From assembly GCA_014650475.1 (NCBI GenBank), contig BMVA01000003.1, forward strand, positions 310,001 to 374,000: a stretch of 64,000 bases of DNA, given 5' to 3'. Under the pieces are notes generated by a model. The model saw only the letters and a program-made list of their open reading frames with translations. It did no database searches and was not told the origin of the DNA. The stretch is from Streptomyces albogriseolus (lineage in GTDB: Bacteria; Actinomycetota; Actinomycetes; Streptomycetales; Streptomycetaceae). Made by a program: the position numbers and the translations under genes. This document shows positions 50,025 through 59,225 of the stretch, one piece after another; position 1 is the first letter of the stretch; each line of letters begins with the position of its first letter.

Positions 50025-52253
50025 ATGGCCGACGAAATGGTTCTCAGCGCCCAGAAGTTCGTCAACCGCGTCTACGGCAGCCGCACAGGAATGACGGTCG
50101 AGGAGAACGGGCGAACCGGGTGGCCGGTCATGTACGCCCTGACCCGCGCTCTCCAGTGGGAACTTGGCATCGACACGCTGTCGAACAACTTCGGCCCCGG
50201 CACGATCTCCGCACTGCAGTCGAGACACCCGGTCATCAACGCCTCCACGGCGCCGTCCGCCGACTTCATCCGCATCATCCAGTCCGGTCTGTACTGCAAG
50301 GGGTACGACGGCGGCGGCATCGACGGGAAGTACAGCGACCGAGTCGCCTCGTCCGTCGCGCGGCTCAAGGCGGACATGGGCGTGGACTCGGTGTACCCCG
50401 GCTCCGACCTGGTGCCGAAGGTCTTCAAGGGCCTGCTGAACATGGACGCCTACGTCACCGTCAACGGCGGCTCGGGCACCATTCGTTCGATCCAGCAGTG
50501 GCTCAACGGGCACTACATCCACCGCAGGGACTTCTTCGTCATCCCCTGCGACGGCCACCACTCCCGTGACGTCGCCAAGTCCCTGCTCTTCGCCATCCAG
50601 TACGAGTTGGGGATGGCCGACGGCACCGCCAACGGCAACTTCGGCCCCGGCACCCAGGCCGGCCTGAGGAACCACACCGTCGCCGTCGGCACCGTCGGCA
50701 CCTGGGCGAAGCTGTTCACGGCCGCGATGGTCCTCAACGCACGCGACGTCCCCTTCGGGAACTTCACCGGTGACGTCAAAGCCGGTGTGGAGGCGTTCCA
50801 GGCCTTCGTGAAGCTGCCCGTCAGCGGCATCGGCGACTTCCAGACCTGGTCGTCGCTGCTGGTCTCCTACGGCGACCAGTCCCGCAGGGGTGAGGCATGC
50901 GACGGCGTCACGCTGATCACCCCCGCACGCGCGCAGACACTGAAGTCCGAGGGCATCAAGTACGTCGGACGGTACCTGTACAACCCGGATCCCACCCCCA
51001 GCGGCGACCTGAGGCACAAGGAGATCCAGCCGGGCGAGCTGAAGACGATCGCCGACAACGGGCTGCGCTGCTACCCGATCTTCCAGACCTTCGCCGACTC
51101 CGCCGACTACTTCCGGCCGGCGCAGGGGACGGCCGACGCCAGGCTGGCCGTGGCCCAGGCGGTGAAGCACGGCTTCAAGCACGGTGCGCGGATCTTCTTC
51201 GCCGTCGACTACGACACCCAGGACTACGAGGTCACCGAATGGGTCATCCCCTACTTCCGGGCCATCGCCCAGGAGATGGCCCGCCTCGACGACGCGTACC
51301 GCATCGGCGTGTACGGGACGCGCAACGTGTGCTCCCGCGTCTCGGCTGCCGGATACGCCTCGGCGTCGTTCGTGTCCGACATGTCGTCCGGCTACTCCGG
51401 CAACCTCGGCTACACCATGCCCGCCAACTGGGCGTACGACCAGATCGTCACCCGCACCGTGGGCTCCGGTGACGGTCTGATCGAGATCGACCACAACATC
51501 GCGTCAGGCCGGGACACCGGGGAGAACAGCTTCGACCCGATCGCCCCCGATACGCTCCTCGACAGCGAGCTCCCGACGGAGGCGCACGAGGCACTGCTGC
51601 TGGAGATCCGGCAGACGATGAAGGACATCGGCATCGGGGAGACCTCGGCCAACACCAAGTGGTCGATCAAGGAGAGCCTCGACCTGGTGCTGCACAACGA
51701 TGCGCTGATCACCGGCATGGCACGGGCTCTGAGGATGCGCAAGTCCTTGATCCAGGTGCCCGTCTTCTGGGAGACCCGCCACTACGACACGTCCCTCGAC
51801 TACCTGGGCGACATCGGCGTCCGCGTCTACCACTCGGGCGTGCAGACCGTCCCGCCGCTCGCGGACAAGTTCATCAAGCGGGACGCCAGCACCGGACCCG
51901 GCCAGATCTTCGCGGCCACCGCCATCAACGCCCGCAATCAGGCCATCAGGGACGGTGTCCTCAGCGGAGCCACACGCGACCCCGGCAGCGACGCCGACGT
52001 GTGGGCGATCTGGCAGCAGCTGAACGAGGACCCCGAGTTCAACATCCGGCAGGTCGGCTACGTGCACCGCTACCACGCGGTCAAGTACGGCGTGCCCCGC
52101 CCCAGCCTGACCTCCTCGCCCCAGAACGTCTTCGACTACCTCAAGTACTACCAGGGCGACACCCCGAACGCCGAGACGGAGGCGGAGAAGCGGCTCCAGG
52201 TGTACGGGACGTTCGAGAAGTACAACGCGCTCGCCCGGGGCGACGTCTGGTGA
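50025..52253 (+). CDS. Multidomain glycoside-hydrolase-like (Rv2525c/DUF1906-type) protein
   Basis: 742 residues, AAGGAGA before the ATG. Two peptidoglycan-binding-like helical repeats (about 35-135 and 150-285, each with a NNFGPGT/GNFGPGT turn). Then a TIM-barrel-like domain (about 290-500): IKYVGRYLYNPDPTPSG, ARIFFAVDYDTQDYE with paired acids, YRIGVYGTRNV and LIEIDHNIASG. The C-terminal 235 residues are unassigned (DVWAIWQQLNEDPEFNIRQV and GYVHRYHAVKYGVPRPS). Relatives with this barrel act on cell walls, yet no signal peptide or lipobox is present. First gene of a coupled operon. Confidence 0.7.
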   Translation: MADEMVLSAQKFVNRVYGSRTGMTVEENGRTGWPVMYALTRALQWELGIDTLSNNFGPGTISALQSRHPVINASTAPSADFIRIIQSGLYCKGYDGGGIDGKYSDRVASSVARLKADMGVDSVYPGSDLVPKVFKGLLNMDAYVTVNGGSGTIRSIQQWLNGHYIHRRDFFVIPCDGHHSRDVAKSLLFAIQYELGMADGTANGNFGPGTQAGLRNHTVAVGTVGTWAKLFTAAMVLNARDVPFGNFTGDVKAGVEAFQAFVKLPVSGIGDFQTWSSLLVSYGDQSRRGEACDGVTLITPARAQTLKSEGIKYVGRYLYNPDPTPSGDLRHKEIQPGELKTIADNGLRCYPIFQTFADSADYFRPAQGTADARLAVAQAVKHGFKHGARIFFAVDYDTQDYEVTEWVIPYFRAIAQEMARLDDAYRIGVYGTRNVCSRVSAAGYASASFVSDMSSGYSGNLGYTMPANWAYDQIVTRTVGSGDGLIEIDHNIASGRDTGENSFDPIAPDTLLDSELPTEAHEALLLEIRQTMKDIGIGETSANTKWSIKESLDLVLHNDALITGMARALRMRKSLIQVPVFWETRHYDTSLDYLGDIGVRVYHSGVQTVPPLADKFIKRDASTGPGQIFAATAINARNQAIRDGVLSGATRDPGSDADVWAIWQQLNEDPEFNIRQVGYVHRYHAVKYGVPRPSLTSSPQNVFDYLKYYQGDTPNAETEAEKRLQVYGTFEKYNALARGDVW

Positions 52254-52666
52254 CGGGTGCGGGACGGGGGGAGAACACGCTCCTGGCCGAACTGCGCACC
52301 ACACGGAGCCGTGTGGCGGCGACCCTCGGTCTCGCCGTCGTCGTCAACCTGTTTCTCGGTTACGTCGGCAACAGCGTCATCGACATGCCGTGGCGTCTCC
52401 TCGAGACGTGGGTGCTCCCCCGGCACGGCTGGGCGGAGCAGCCGTCCCCCGCGGACACGGACGACGGCATGGGACCGGCCGTCGCGGCGATCGTCCTCCT
52501 CACCGTCCCGTACCTGCTGATGTGCGTGTTCGCGAACTACCTGGTCGTCCAGGCGGTCAACGTCTTCCGCGCCTGGTACGCGTTCGTCGCCGCCGCGGCG
52601 CTCATCGCGCCCGCGGTCGCGTTCACGATCGATCCGATGCTGTACGCCGAGATCCCTCGGCCATGA
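52250..52666 (+). CDS. Small membrane protein of the hydrolase operon
   Basis: 138 residues, GTG start overlapping the hydrolase stop (GTGA). Three spans (VAATLGLAVVVNLFLGYVG, VAAIVLLTVPYLLMCVFANY, FVAAAALIAPAVAFTI). No family recognised. It could anchor or export the upstream protein; that is inference from coupling. Confidence 0.65.
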   Translation: MTGAGRGENTLLAELRTTRSRVAATLGLAVVVNLFLGYVGNSVIDMPWRLLETWVLPRHGWAEQPSPADTDDGMGPAVAAIVLLTVPYLLMCVFANYLVVQAVNVFRAWYAFVAAAALIAPAVAFTIDPMLYAEIPRP

Positions 52667-52682
52667 CAGAAAGCTTCCACAC

Positions 52683-53441
52683 ATGCCCATATCGCGTCGT
52701 GCCGCCCTGAAGCAGGCCACCGCCGTCACGGCCGGGATGACTGTCGTCGGCCTCACCGGCAGTCCTGCCTTCGCCGCCACCCCCCTGCCCGCGCCCAGCT
52801 CGCCGGCACCGCCCGCCCCGATCGACATCTCGGAAGCCCTGCGCCGTCACCGGGCCGAGCAGGAACGCGTCCACACCGGCAAGCCGTCCCTCAACGGCTG
52901 GGAGATGGAGAAGGTCGCCGACGACGCCGGCAGCGTGTGGACCTGCCCCGTCCCCGGCACTCCGCTGCGCGGGGTGCGGCTGCGCCTCGGCGACGTCGAG
53001 GCGGTACTGGTGCACGTGATCCGCCGTTTCCACTACGAGGTCGACGAACTCAGAGCCGGCGACGTGATCGGCTGGCGCCACCCGTCGGAGATCCGCGAGG
53101 GCTTCGCCGAGTCCAACCAGGCGTCCGGTACCGCGGTGCAGATACGGCCGGGCTTCTACCCCTCCGGCGCCCGGGGCGGGTTCTTCCCGAACCAGCTCAC
53201 GGTCGTCCGGGACATCCTCGTCGACTGCGCGGGCGTCGTCCGCTGGGGCGGGGACGACACGGTCCCCGACGAGTCCCTCTTCTACATCGCCACCAAGCCC
53301 GGCGACGAGCGGCTCGTCCGTGTGGCGGGCGGGCTCCGCCGCCGGACGGCGGTACCCGGGCAGGGCGCCGGCTCCGGCCCCGACCCCTTCCGGCCCGAAC
53401 GCCGTGAGGCCGCGGAAAGGCTGGCCCGCCGCCAGAGCTGA
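52683..53441 (+). CDS. Tat-exported hypothetical protein
   Basis: 252 residues. Twin-arginine signal SRRAALKQATAVTAG with AFA cleavage near 31. Globular domain with VRLRLGDVEAVLVHVIRRFH, HYEVDELRAGDVIGWRHPSE, GRVLPNQ-like FFPNQLTVVRDILVDCAG and ESLFYIATKPG. I do not recognise the family. Third gene, 16 bases after the membrane protein, so likely part of one secreted or surface complex. Confidence 0.65.
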   Translation: MPISRRAALKQATAVTAGMTVVGLTGSPAFAATPLPAPSSPAPPAPIDISEALRRHRAEQERVHTGKPSLNGWEMEKVADDAGSVWTCPVPGTPLRGVRLRLGDVEAVLVHVIRRFHYEVDELRAGDVIGWRHPSEIREGFAESNQASGTAVQIRPGFYPSGARGGFFPNQLTVVRDILVDCAGVVRWGGDDTVPDESLFYIATKPGDERLVRVAGGLRRRTAVPGQGAGSGPDPFRPERREAAERLARRQS

Positions 53442-53493
53442 CCGGACGGGCCCGACCGAGGAGACCCGTACACGAGGACGAAGGGACCACACC

Positions 53494-53562
53494 GTGCGCG
53501 AGAAGGTCCCGCCTGCCTGGAGGGCTTCCCGTATCTCTCCTGTGGAGGCGCTGCGCCGTTGA
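53494..53562 (+). pseudogene. FtsX/MacB-type ABC permease 3' remnant
   Basis: 22-codon frame VREKVPPAWRASRISPVEAL followed by two Arg and TGA. PAWRAxRxSPVEALR is the hallmark ending of FtsX-like permease domains. Nothing upstream belongs to it, so it is the tail of a deleted transporter gene. Short, hence tentative. Confidence 0.4.
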
Positions 53563-53590
53563 CCGTCCTGCCCGGCTCCGCGCCCGCCGT

Positions 53591-54934
53591 TCACACCGGA
53601 GGCTGCGCCGGCGCGGGCCCCAGGGTCGTCGTGCCCGGGGCCGTGCGGTGGCCCAGGCCGGTGCGGTACGCGTCCAGCGCCGCCTCCACGCGGCCCGTGC
53701 GGCGGAGGAGGTCGCCGAGGAGGCGGCACAGGTCGGCCAGGTCGCCCGCCGCGCCCGCGCGCTCCAGCAGGCTGAGCGCGCGCACGTAGTGCTCCTCCGC
53801 CTGCTCCGTGGCGCGGGCGTCCTCGGCGATGATGCCGAGCAGCCGGTGCGCCGCCGCCGCGTGCACCGCGCCCCGCTCGGGCGAGAGCCCGCCCAGCACG
53901 TCCCGCAGCAGCTCCGCCGCCTCCTCGGACCGACCGCGCCGGTGCAGCACGTCGGCGAGCTCGACGGTGAGCTGGCTGCTGTACAGGGTCGCGCGGGTCG
54001 CGGACAGCATGTGCAGCGCCTCCCGCATCTCCGCCTCGGCCCGCTCCAGTTCGCCGTTCTGCGCGTACACGTACCCGCGCATCCAGTGGCAGTTGGCCAG
54101 CTCGGTGCGCAGATGCAGCCCCCGGTACAGCTCGGCCGCCTTCGCCAGCGACGCGTCCGCCTCCGCCAGACGGCCCTCGGCGAGCAGGGTGCGGGCCACC
54201 GACCGGTGCATGCGCGCCACCAGCGCCGGGTCGCCGGACTGCGGGGCGAGCGCCAGCGCGAACTCCGCGGCCTGCGCGGCCCGCGCGTGCGCGCCCATGT
54301 CCATGTACGGCCCGATGACGCTGGCGTACAGCAGGAGCAGCGCGTCCGGGTCGTGCAGGCCGCCCCGGTTCAGCTCGTCGATCGTGCTCTCCAGCAGATA
54401 CACCGCGTACCGCAGCTCGCCCGCGAGGTAGTGCGCGACGGCCCGGCCGCGCAGCGCCGGCACCCGCGCGGGCAGCGGCGCGTCCGCGAGCCGCGCCTCC
54501 GCCTCCTCGAAGAACCGCCGCCCGTCCGCGAGCTCGCCGGTGTCCAGCGCGCACTCCCCGAGCCCGAGCAGCGCGGCGGCCTGCTCCTCCGGCAGCTCCT
54601 GCGCCTCCGCCTCGGCCAGCAGCGCCGCGTACTGCTCCACCGCCGACTCCGCCTCGCCGACGGCGAGGGCGCGCTGCGCCTCGGTCAGCCGCAGCCGCAG
54701 TTCGGTCACCCGGCGCGCCGAGCGCCCGGTCGCCAGTTCGTCGAACTCGACTCCGAGCCGCTCGGAGAGATGCCGCAGCGCCTCGTCGGAGGGCCGCACC
54801 CGGCCGGCCTCCAGGGTGGAGATGTAGGCCGGGGTGTACACCGGCTCCGCCAGCTGTCTCTGTGTCAGTCCGCGCGCCACGCGCAGCTGCTGCACCCGCC
54901 GTCCGATCGTGCCCGGCTCGTCCCGCTCCCCCAT
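53591..54934 (-). CDS. XRE-TPR transcriptional regulator, RRNPP-like
   Basis: 447 residues. XRE helix-turn-helix at about 9-62 (GRRVQQLRVARGLTQRQLAE, YTPAYISTLEAGRVRPS), then about nine helical TPR-type repeats to 430 (for example AEEHYVRALSLLERAGAAGD and RGYVYAQNGELERAEAEMRE). This layout is that of peptide-sensing RRNPP regulators (Rgg/PlcR/NprR), although many Streptomyces XRE-TPR proteins have no known ligand. It is divergent from a 56-residue secreted-peptide gene 97 bases away. It probably binds the TTAAAC repeats between them. Confidence 0.8.
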   Translation of the reverse strand: MGERDEPGTIGRRVQQLRVARGLTQRQLAEPVYTPAYISTLEAGRVRPSDEALRHLSERLGVEFDELATGRSARRVTELRLRLTEAQRALAVGEAESAVEQYAALLAEAEAQELPEEQAAALLGLGECALDTGELADGRRFFEEAEARLADAPLPARVPALRGRAVAHYLAGELRYAVYLLESTIDELNRGGLHDPDALLLLYASVIGPYMDMGAHARAAQAAEFALALAPQSGDPALVARMHRSVARTLLAEGRLAEADASLAKAAELYRGLHLRTELANCHWMRGYVYAQNGELERAEAEMREALHMLSATRATLYSSQLTVELADVLHRRGRSEEAAELLRDVLGGLSPERGAVHAAAAHRLLGIIAEDARATEQAEEHYVRALSLLERAGAAGDLADLCRLLGDLLRRTGRVEAALDAYRTGLGHRTAPGTTTLGPAPAQPPV

Positions 54935-54982
54935 GCCAACTCCCCCAGTGCCCCTTGCCGTTCGCGTCGGACAGCCCCTAGG

Positions 54983-55012
54983 TTAAACCGCGAATTAAAC
55001 CCGCTTAACCCG
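54983..55012. promoter_or_regulatory. TTAAAC direct repeats between regulator and peptide genes
   Basis: TTAAACCG at 54983, TTAAACCCG at 54995 and TTAACCCG at 55005, preceded by CCTAGGT, which contains a TAGGTT -10-like element. AT-rich against a very GC-rich background. Likely operator and promoter of the divergent pair. Confidence 0.55.
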
Positions 55013-55031
55013 TCGCTGTTGCGAGGTCGCC

Positions 55032-55202
55032 GTGCTGCAACGCACCCGCCCCACCGAGCGTTACGCCCGTGGCTTCATCGCGGCTCTCGCCGCGGTCGCG
55101 GCGCTGGTCCTGGCGGCGAACGCGGGCCCGGCCAAGGCCGTCGGCCCGGACGCCGACCACGGGACCACCGCGCCGGTGGAGGTGGAGGCCGCGGAGCGGT
55201 AG
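55032..55202 (+). CDS. Small secreted peptide precursor
   Basis: 56 residues from GTG 55032. Basic N-terminus (MLQRTRPTERYARG), hydrophobic core FIAALAAVAALVLAAN, cleavage after AKA near 36, mature acidic tail VGPDADHGTTAPVEVEAAER of 20 residues. Secreted, short, and divergent from an XRE-TPR regulator: the layout of a pheromone precursor. No Cys or lanthipeptide features. Start has no strong Shine-Dalgarno. Confidence 0.6.
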   Translation: MLQRTRPTERYARGFIAALAAVAALVLAANAGPAKAVGPDADHGTTAPVEVEAAER

Positions 55203-55223
55203 GACGGCACCCGCCGGAGCACC

Positions 55224-56582
55224 TCAGCCGGGCAAGGCCCGGCGCAGCGCCTCGTCCAGGCGTCGCGCCAGCTCCTCGTCGTCGGCCGAGCCGCCCTCGA
55301 CGAGCGGCCCGAGCTGGGTGATGAGGGTCTGCGTGAACGCACCGTAGAGCGGCGTCCTCGGACGGTGCACGGCCCGCTCCAGCGCCTCCTTCAGCTTTTC
55401 GTCCGGGAAACCGGGACGTCCGTCGTCGCCGCGCGGCACCTCGTCGGCCTCCCCTGTCGGGGAGGGGGCGGGCGTGGCGGAGATCTCGGCGGGGCACCGC
55501 GCCGAACGGCCGAAGGCCGACGCACGGGTCGCCGCGAACCCGGCCTCCAGCAGGCAGCGTTCACTCTGCCGCCCGGTGAGGAACCGGATCAGCTCGGTCG
55601 CCTTCCGCGCCCGCTCCGACGTCGTGGTCACCGCCAGGTTCTGCCCGCCGAGCACCGCCCGCCCGGGCAGCGACGCCACCCCGAGCCGGTCGCCGAACAC
55701 CCGGTACAGCGTGGGGTAGGCGGACGGCCAGGCGCGCAGGAAGGCCGTACGCCCCGCGGCGAACTCGCTGGTCGACTCCGTCTCGTCCTGCTTGCCCGCG
55801 CTCGGGGAGATGTACGCCTGGTCGACGCGGCGGGTGAGTTCCTTCACGCCCCGTCTCAGCTCCTCCACGTCCCCCGTGTAACGGCCGTCCTCGTCCACCA
55901 GCCTCAGGCCGGGCACCGCCGTGGCGAACGCCTCCACCGCGTTGACCGTGCGGCCCTCGTACGGGGCGAGCTGGGTGGTCCAGCCGTTGACGTAGTCGGC
56001 GGCGTCGAGCTTCTTGCCCAGGGCGGCGATGCGCCCGCGCAGCTGCTCCCAGGTGAAGCCCTCCGGGACGTACGGCTTCTCGACACCGGCCTTCCGCAAC
56101 AGGTCGATCCGGTAGTACAGCAGGCCGACGTCGCTGTTGAACGGCACCGCGTAGACCTTCCCGTCCCACCGGGCCGTCCCGGCGACCGGATCGATCACGT
56201 CCGCGTCCACGAGGTCGTCCGGCAGCGCCCGCACCAGCCCTGCCTCCGCGAACTCCGGCACCCAGGTCACGTCCAGGTTCACCACGTCGTACCGGGCGCT
56301 GCCGGACTGGAGGGCGCCCAGCAGCTGGCTGCGCTGCTCGTCCGCGCTGCCCGGCAGCTCCACCAGCCGCGCCTGGTACTCCGAGCCCGCCTCCTGCTGC
56401 GCACGGTTCCACGCGTCGATGAGCCGCTGCCGCACGCCGTTGCTGCCGGTGACGTCCCGGCCGCTGGCCACGACGATCGTGCCGGGCCGCTCCTCGTCGG
56501 CCTGGTCGGGCGTCCCGTCCCCGCCGCCCGTGCAGGCGGCGAGCAGCAGCAGCGCGAGCAGCGCGGTGAGCCGTCGCGGCAT
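55224..56582 (-). CDS. Extracellular solute-binding lipoprotein of the caspase operon
   Basis: 452 residues. Lipobox LLLLAAC (Cys17). Type 1 family solute-binding fold: IVVASGRDVTGSNGVRQRLI, YDVVNLDVTWVPEFAEAG, YAVPFNSDVGLLYYRIDLLR, SEFAAGRTAFLRAWPSAYP, NLAVTTTSERARKATELIRF. The ATG shares one base with the caspase stop (TGATG). No transporter genes accompany it; its partner is the caspase protein, whose ectodomain also resembles a binding protein. Confidence 0.82.
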   Translation of the reverse strand: MPRRLTALLALLLLAACTGGGDGTPDQADEERPGTIVVASGRDVTGSNGVRQRLIDAWNRAQQEAGSEYQARLVELPGSADEQRSQLLGALQSGSARYDVVNLDVTWVPEFAEAGLVRALPDDLVDADVIDPVAGTARWDGKVYAVPFNSDVGLLYYRIDLLRKAGVEKPYVPEGFTWEQLRGRIAALGKKLDAADYVNGWTTQLAPYEGRTVNAVEAFATAVPGLRLVDEDGRYTGDVEELRRGVKELTRRVDQAYISPSAGKQDETESTSEFAAGRTAFLRAWPSAYPTLYRVFGDRLGVASLPGRAVLGGQNLAVTTTSERARKATELIRFLTGRQSERCLLEAGFAATRASAFGRSARCPAEISATPAPSPTGEADEVPRGDDGRPGFPDEKLKEALERAVHRPRTPLYGAFTQTLITQLGPLVEGGSADDEELARRLDEALRRALPG

Positions 56583-59194
56583 CAGTCGTCCCCCGTTCCG
56601 ATGCGGGCGATCTCGTCGTGCAGGGCGGCGCCCACGTCGTCCCCCGCGTCCAGACAGCGCCCGCCGCTCACGTCGGCGATCCGGCGGTCCGGACGGCCCT
56701 CGTCACAGCCCCCGCTTCCCAGGACGGCGACGGTCACCGGCACCCGGCTCGCCTCGGCCCGGTCCAGCACCTCCCTCAGCCGTCCACCGCTCAGGCGGTC
56801 ACCGTGCCGGCCGTCGGTGAGGTGCACGATCAGCTGGGGCCGCCCGTCGTCCCCCCGGTCCTCCATCTCGTCGAACGCCGCGAGCAGCGCCGCGTGCGGG
56901 TCGGCCGAGGCGTCGCGCACCCGCGCCCGCTCGTCGACGGCCCTCTCGGCGTCCTCCCGCGCATGCCTGCCGAACCCCAGCAGCGTCTCGTACGGGCCGT
57001 CACCGGTGTCCGCGACCGACCAGGCGCCGTACTCGTCGTCGGCGCCCAGCCCGCCCAGCGTCTGCCGCAGCAGACCGGGGCCGCCGCTCGGCCCCTGCCA
57101 CACGCCGGCCATGGAACCGGAGCTGTCCAGCAGGAACAGCACCCGGCCGGGACCGCCGTACGCCTGGTAGGCGCTCAGGGCCTGCTCCATCTCGTTCCGC
57201 CCGGCCGACTCGTCGAGGGGGCTCGGCGCGTACTTCACGGCGTCGACGTCCTGGTCCTCGTCGAGCGGCTCCCGCGTGCCGGGGTCGCGGAAGCCGAACC
57301 GGGCGAACACCTCGCGGCCGCCGTCACCGGCCAGCCAGTCGTGGAAGGAGGCCACCGACGCGTCCCGGGCGACGGCGTCGACGTCGCCGTCGTCCCAGCG
57401 CACCCGCACGAACACCGGGTCCATCCCGGGCACGTCGGCGGGGTACAGGGCCGTGCGCGGGGCGCGGGTGATGTCCTCGCAGTCGACCCCGCTGATGAGC
57501 AGGAACTCCGGTACGAGGGCGGCGGTGCGGTCGTCCACGGCGTCGTCGTCGGGCAGGGCGCACAGCAGGTCGCCGGCCGTGGGGGAGGGCGGTCCCGGCT
57601 GCGCGACCATGGCCTCCCCGCGGGCGACGGCCGACGCGTCCCCGTACAGGCCGACGGTGGCGAGCAGCCCCGAGTCGGTGAACTCGGGGTCGGGGCGGCG
57701 CACGGCCGCGTCCTCGGCGCGCACGGTCAGAGCGTCGATCATCGTGGTCAGGGGCCGTCCGGTGACCTCGTTCAGCGGCTCGGGGGCGAGATGGTCGGGC
57801 ACGGCGAGCACGACGGGGGAGTAGGCGAGGGGCGACTCCGCGGGCTCCAGCTCCGCGACGGCGTCCGTGTCCTGCTCCTCCAGCACCCGGTCGACCTCGG
57901 CACGGGAGCCGGGTATCCACACGTCGGGCTGCGGGCCGATGTCGCGCTGCGGGTTGACCTCGTCGCCCTCGGGCTCCTTCCAGTCGTCCGTGTGCCGGCG
58001 CAGCGCGTCGACCACGTCGGAGGACCCGGCGCTGTGGACGGTGATGCCGGTGTGCCGGCAGCCCGCGTCCGTGGTGTTGGCGTCGGAGGTGAGATAGGCG
58101 TCGGCGGCCGTGCGGAAGGCCTCCTCCATGTCCGGGTCGGTCAGCACGCGCAGTTCGAGCGGCGGGTCGCAGTGGGTGTCGTCCCCGCCGGCCAGGCCCA
58201 GCGGCCCGTACAGACCCACGCCGAGCATGCCGAGGGCGAGCAGCACCGGCAGGGCGAGCCGGAACAGGATGCGGCGGGACGGCCGCGTCCCCCCGCCCGC
58301 GCCGGACCGGGAGTGCCGGCGCCGCCGCCGGGCACGGGACCACGCCGCCGCCAGGGCGCGCGGGCGCCGCCACAACGCCGCCGTCCACGCCGGCAGCCGA
58401 CGGCGCGGGGGACGAGGGGGACGCGGGGCCGTGCCGGACGGGCCGGTCCCGTCCGGTGACAGGAGCGGGACCTGCGGGCCTTCCTTCCCCAGCCTCACGG
58501 CGTCGGCGCCCGCGTCGGCGCGCAGCTGCGGCTCCCAGGGTTCGTTGCGCAGGGTGCGGCGCTTCTGCTCGGCCATGCGCTCCCGCAGCCGGGCGGCGAG
58601 CCGGGAGACGGTCGTGCCGTCCTCCTCGCCGAGCAGCTCCGCCAGGTTCTCCGTGTACGGCGTGGGGGTGCCCGGATCGCCCGCGTCGATGCGGTGGTTG
58701 GCCTGCACGCTCATCAGCAGCACGACGCGCCGCTTGTCCTCGAAGTGCTCCCACACCCGGGCCGCGTTGCCCGCGAAGCAGCAGTCGAGGACCACCACGA
58801 CGCGGTCCGCGCGGCTCGTGACCAGCACCGTCCCCATCAGGTCGCTGAACGACACGGCGCCGTTGAACACCGTGTGCTCGCCGGCGAACACCTGGGCGTC
58901 ACGCAGCTGCAGATACAGCTCGTCGCCCCCGCTGGGGATCGCGCCGTGTCCAGCGAAGTAGACCAGCAGCAGCCCGCGGGCCTCCCTGGCGACCCGTTGC
59001 AGCTCCCGTGCCGCCTCGGCGAAGTCGGGCGACTGCAGGGACACGATCTCCTCGTCGGCGAACACCCCCGCACGCACCAGCGCCTCGTGCAGCACGGGCA
59101 CGTTGTGCTCGACGGCCGGCAGCTTGCCCGGCACCCCGTGCGGCCGTTTCGTGAAGCGGTAGTCGGACACACCGATCAGCAGCGCCCGGTCCAT
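56582..59194 (-). CDS. Membrane-anchored caspase-like protease with binding-protein and VWA ectodomains
   Basis: 870 residues from ATG 59194 behind GGGGGAG (a GTG at 59221 is possible). Cytoplasmic C14 caspase-like domain about 1-230: His83 in YFAGHGAI and Cys139 in LDCCFAGNAA form the dyad. Disordered Arg/Pro linker, one span about 309-335, then outside a solute-binding-protein-like region (about 345-655) and a VWA domain (about 680-865) with MIDAS FLLDSSGSM. An outside signal could be read by the ectodomains and trigger proteolysis inside. Co-transcribed with EACC1-like and TPR genes. Confidence 0.85.
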   Translation of the reverse strand: MDRALLIGVSDYRFTKRPHGVPGKLPAVEHNVPVLHEALVRAGVFADEEIVSLQSPDFAEAARELQRVAREARGLLLVYFAGHGAIPSGGDELYLQLRDAQVFAGEHTVFNGAVSFSDLMGTVLVTSRADRVVVVLDCCFAGNAARVWEHFEDKRRVVLLMSVQANHRIDAGDPGTPTPYTENLAELLGEEDGTTVSRLAARLRERMAEQKRRTLRNEPWEPQLRADAGADAVRLGKEGPQVPLLSPDGTGPSGTAPRPPRPPRRRLPAWTAALWRRPRALAAAWSRARRRRRHSRSGAGGGTRPSRRILFRLALPVLLALGMLGVGLYGPLGLAGGDDTHCDPPLELRVLTDPDMEEAFRTAADAYLTSDANTTDAGCRHTGITVHSAGSSDVVDALRRHTDDWKEPEGDEVNPQRDIGPQPDVWIPGSRAEVDRVLEEQDTDAVAELEPAESPLAYSPVVLAVPDHLAPEPLNEVTGRPLTTMIDALTVRAEDAAVRRPDPEFTDSGLLATVGLYGDASAVARGEAMVAQPGPPSPTAGDLLCALPDDDAVDDRTAALVPEFLLISGVDCEDITRAPRTALYPADVPGMDPVFVRVRWDDGDVDAVARDASVASFHDWLAGDGGREVFARFGFRDPGTREPLDEDQDVDAVKYAPSPLDESAGRNEMEQALSAYQAYGGPGRVLFLLDSSGSMAGVWQGPSGGPGLLRQTLGGLGADDEYGAWSVADTGDGPYETLLGFGRHAREDAERAVDERARVRDASADPHAALLAAFDEMEDRGDDGRPQLIVHLTDGRHGDRLSGGRLREVLDRAEASRVPVTVAVLGSGGCDEGRPDRRIADVSGGRCLDAGDDVGAALHDEIARIGTGDD

Positions 59195-59225
59195 CGGCTC
59201 CCCCGCGTCCTCAGGCTGCACCGGC

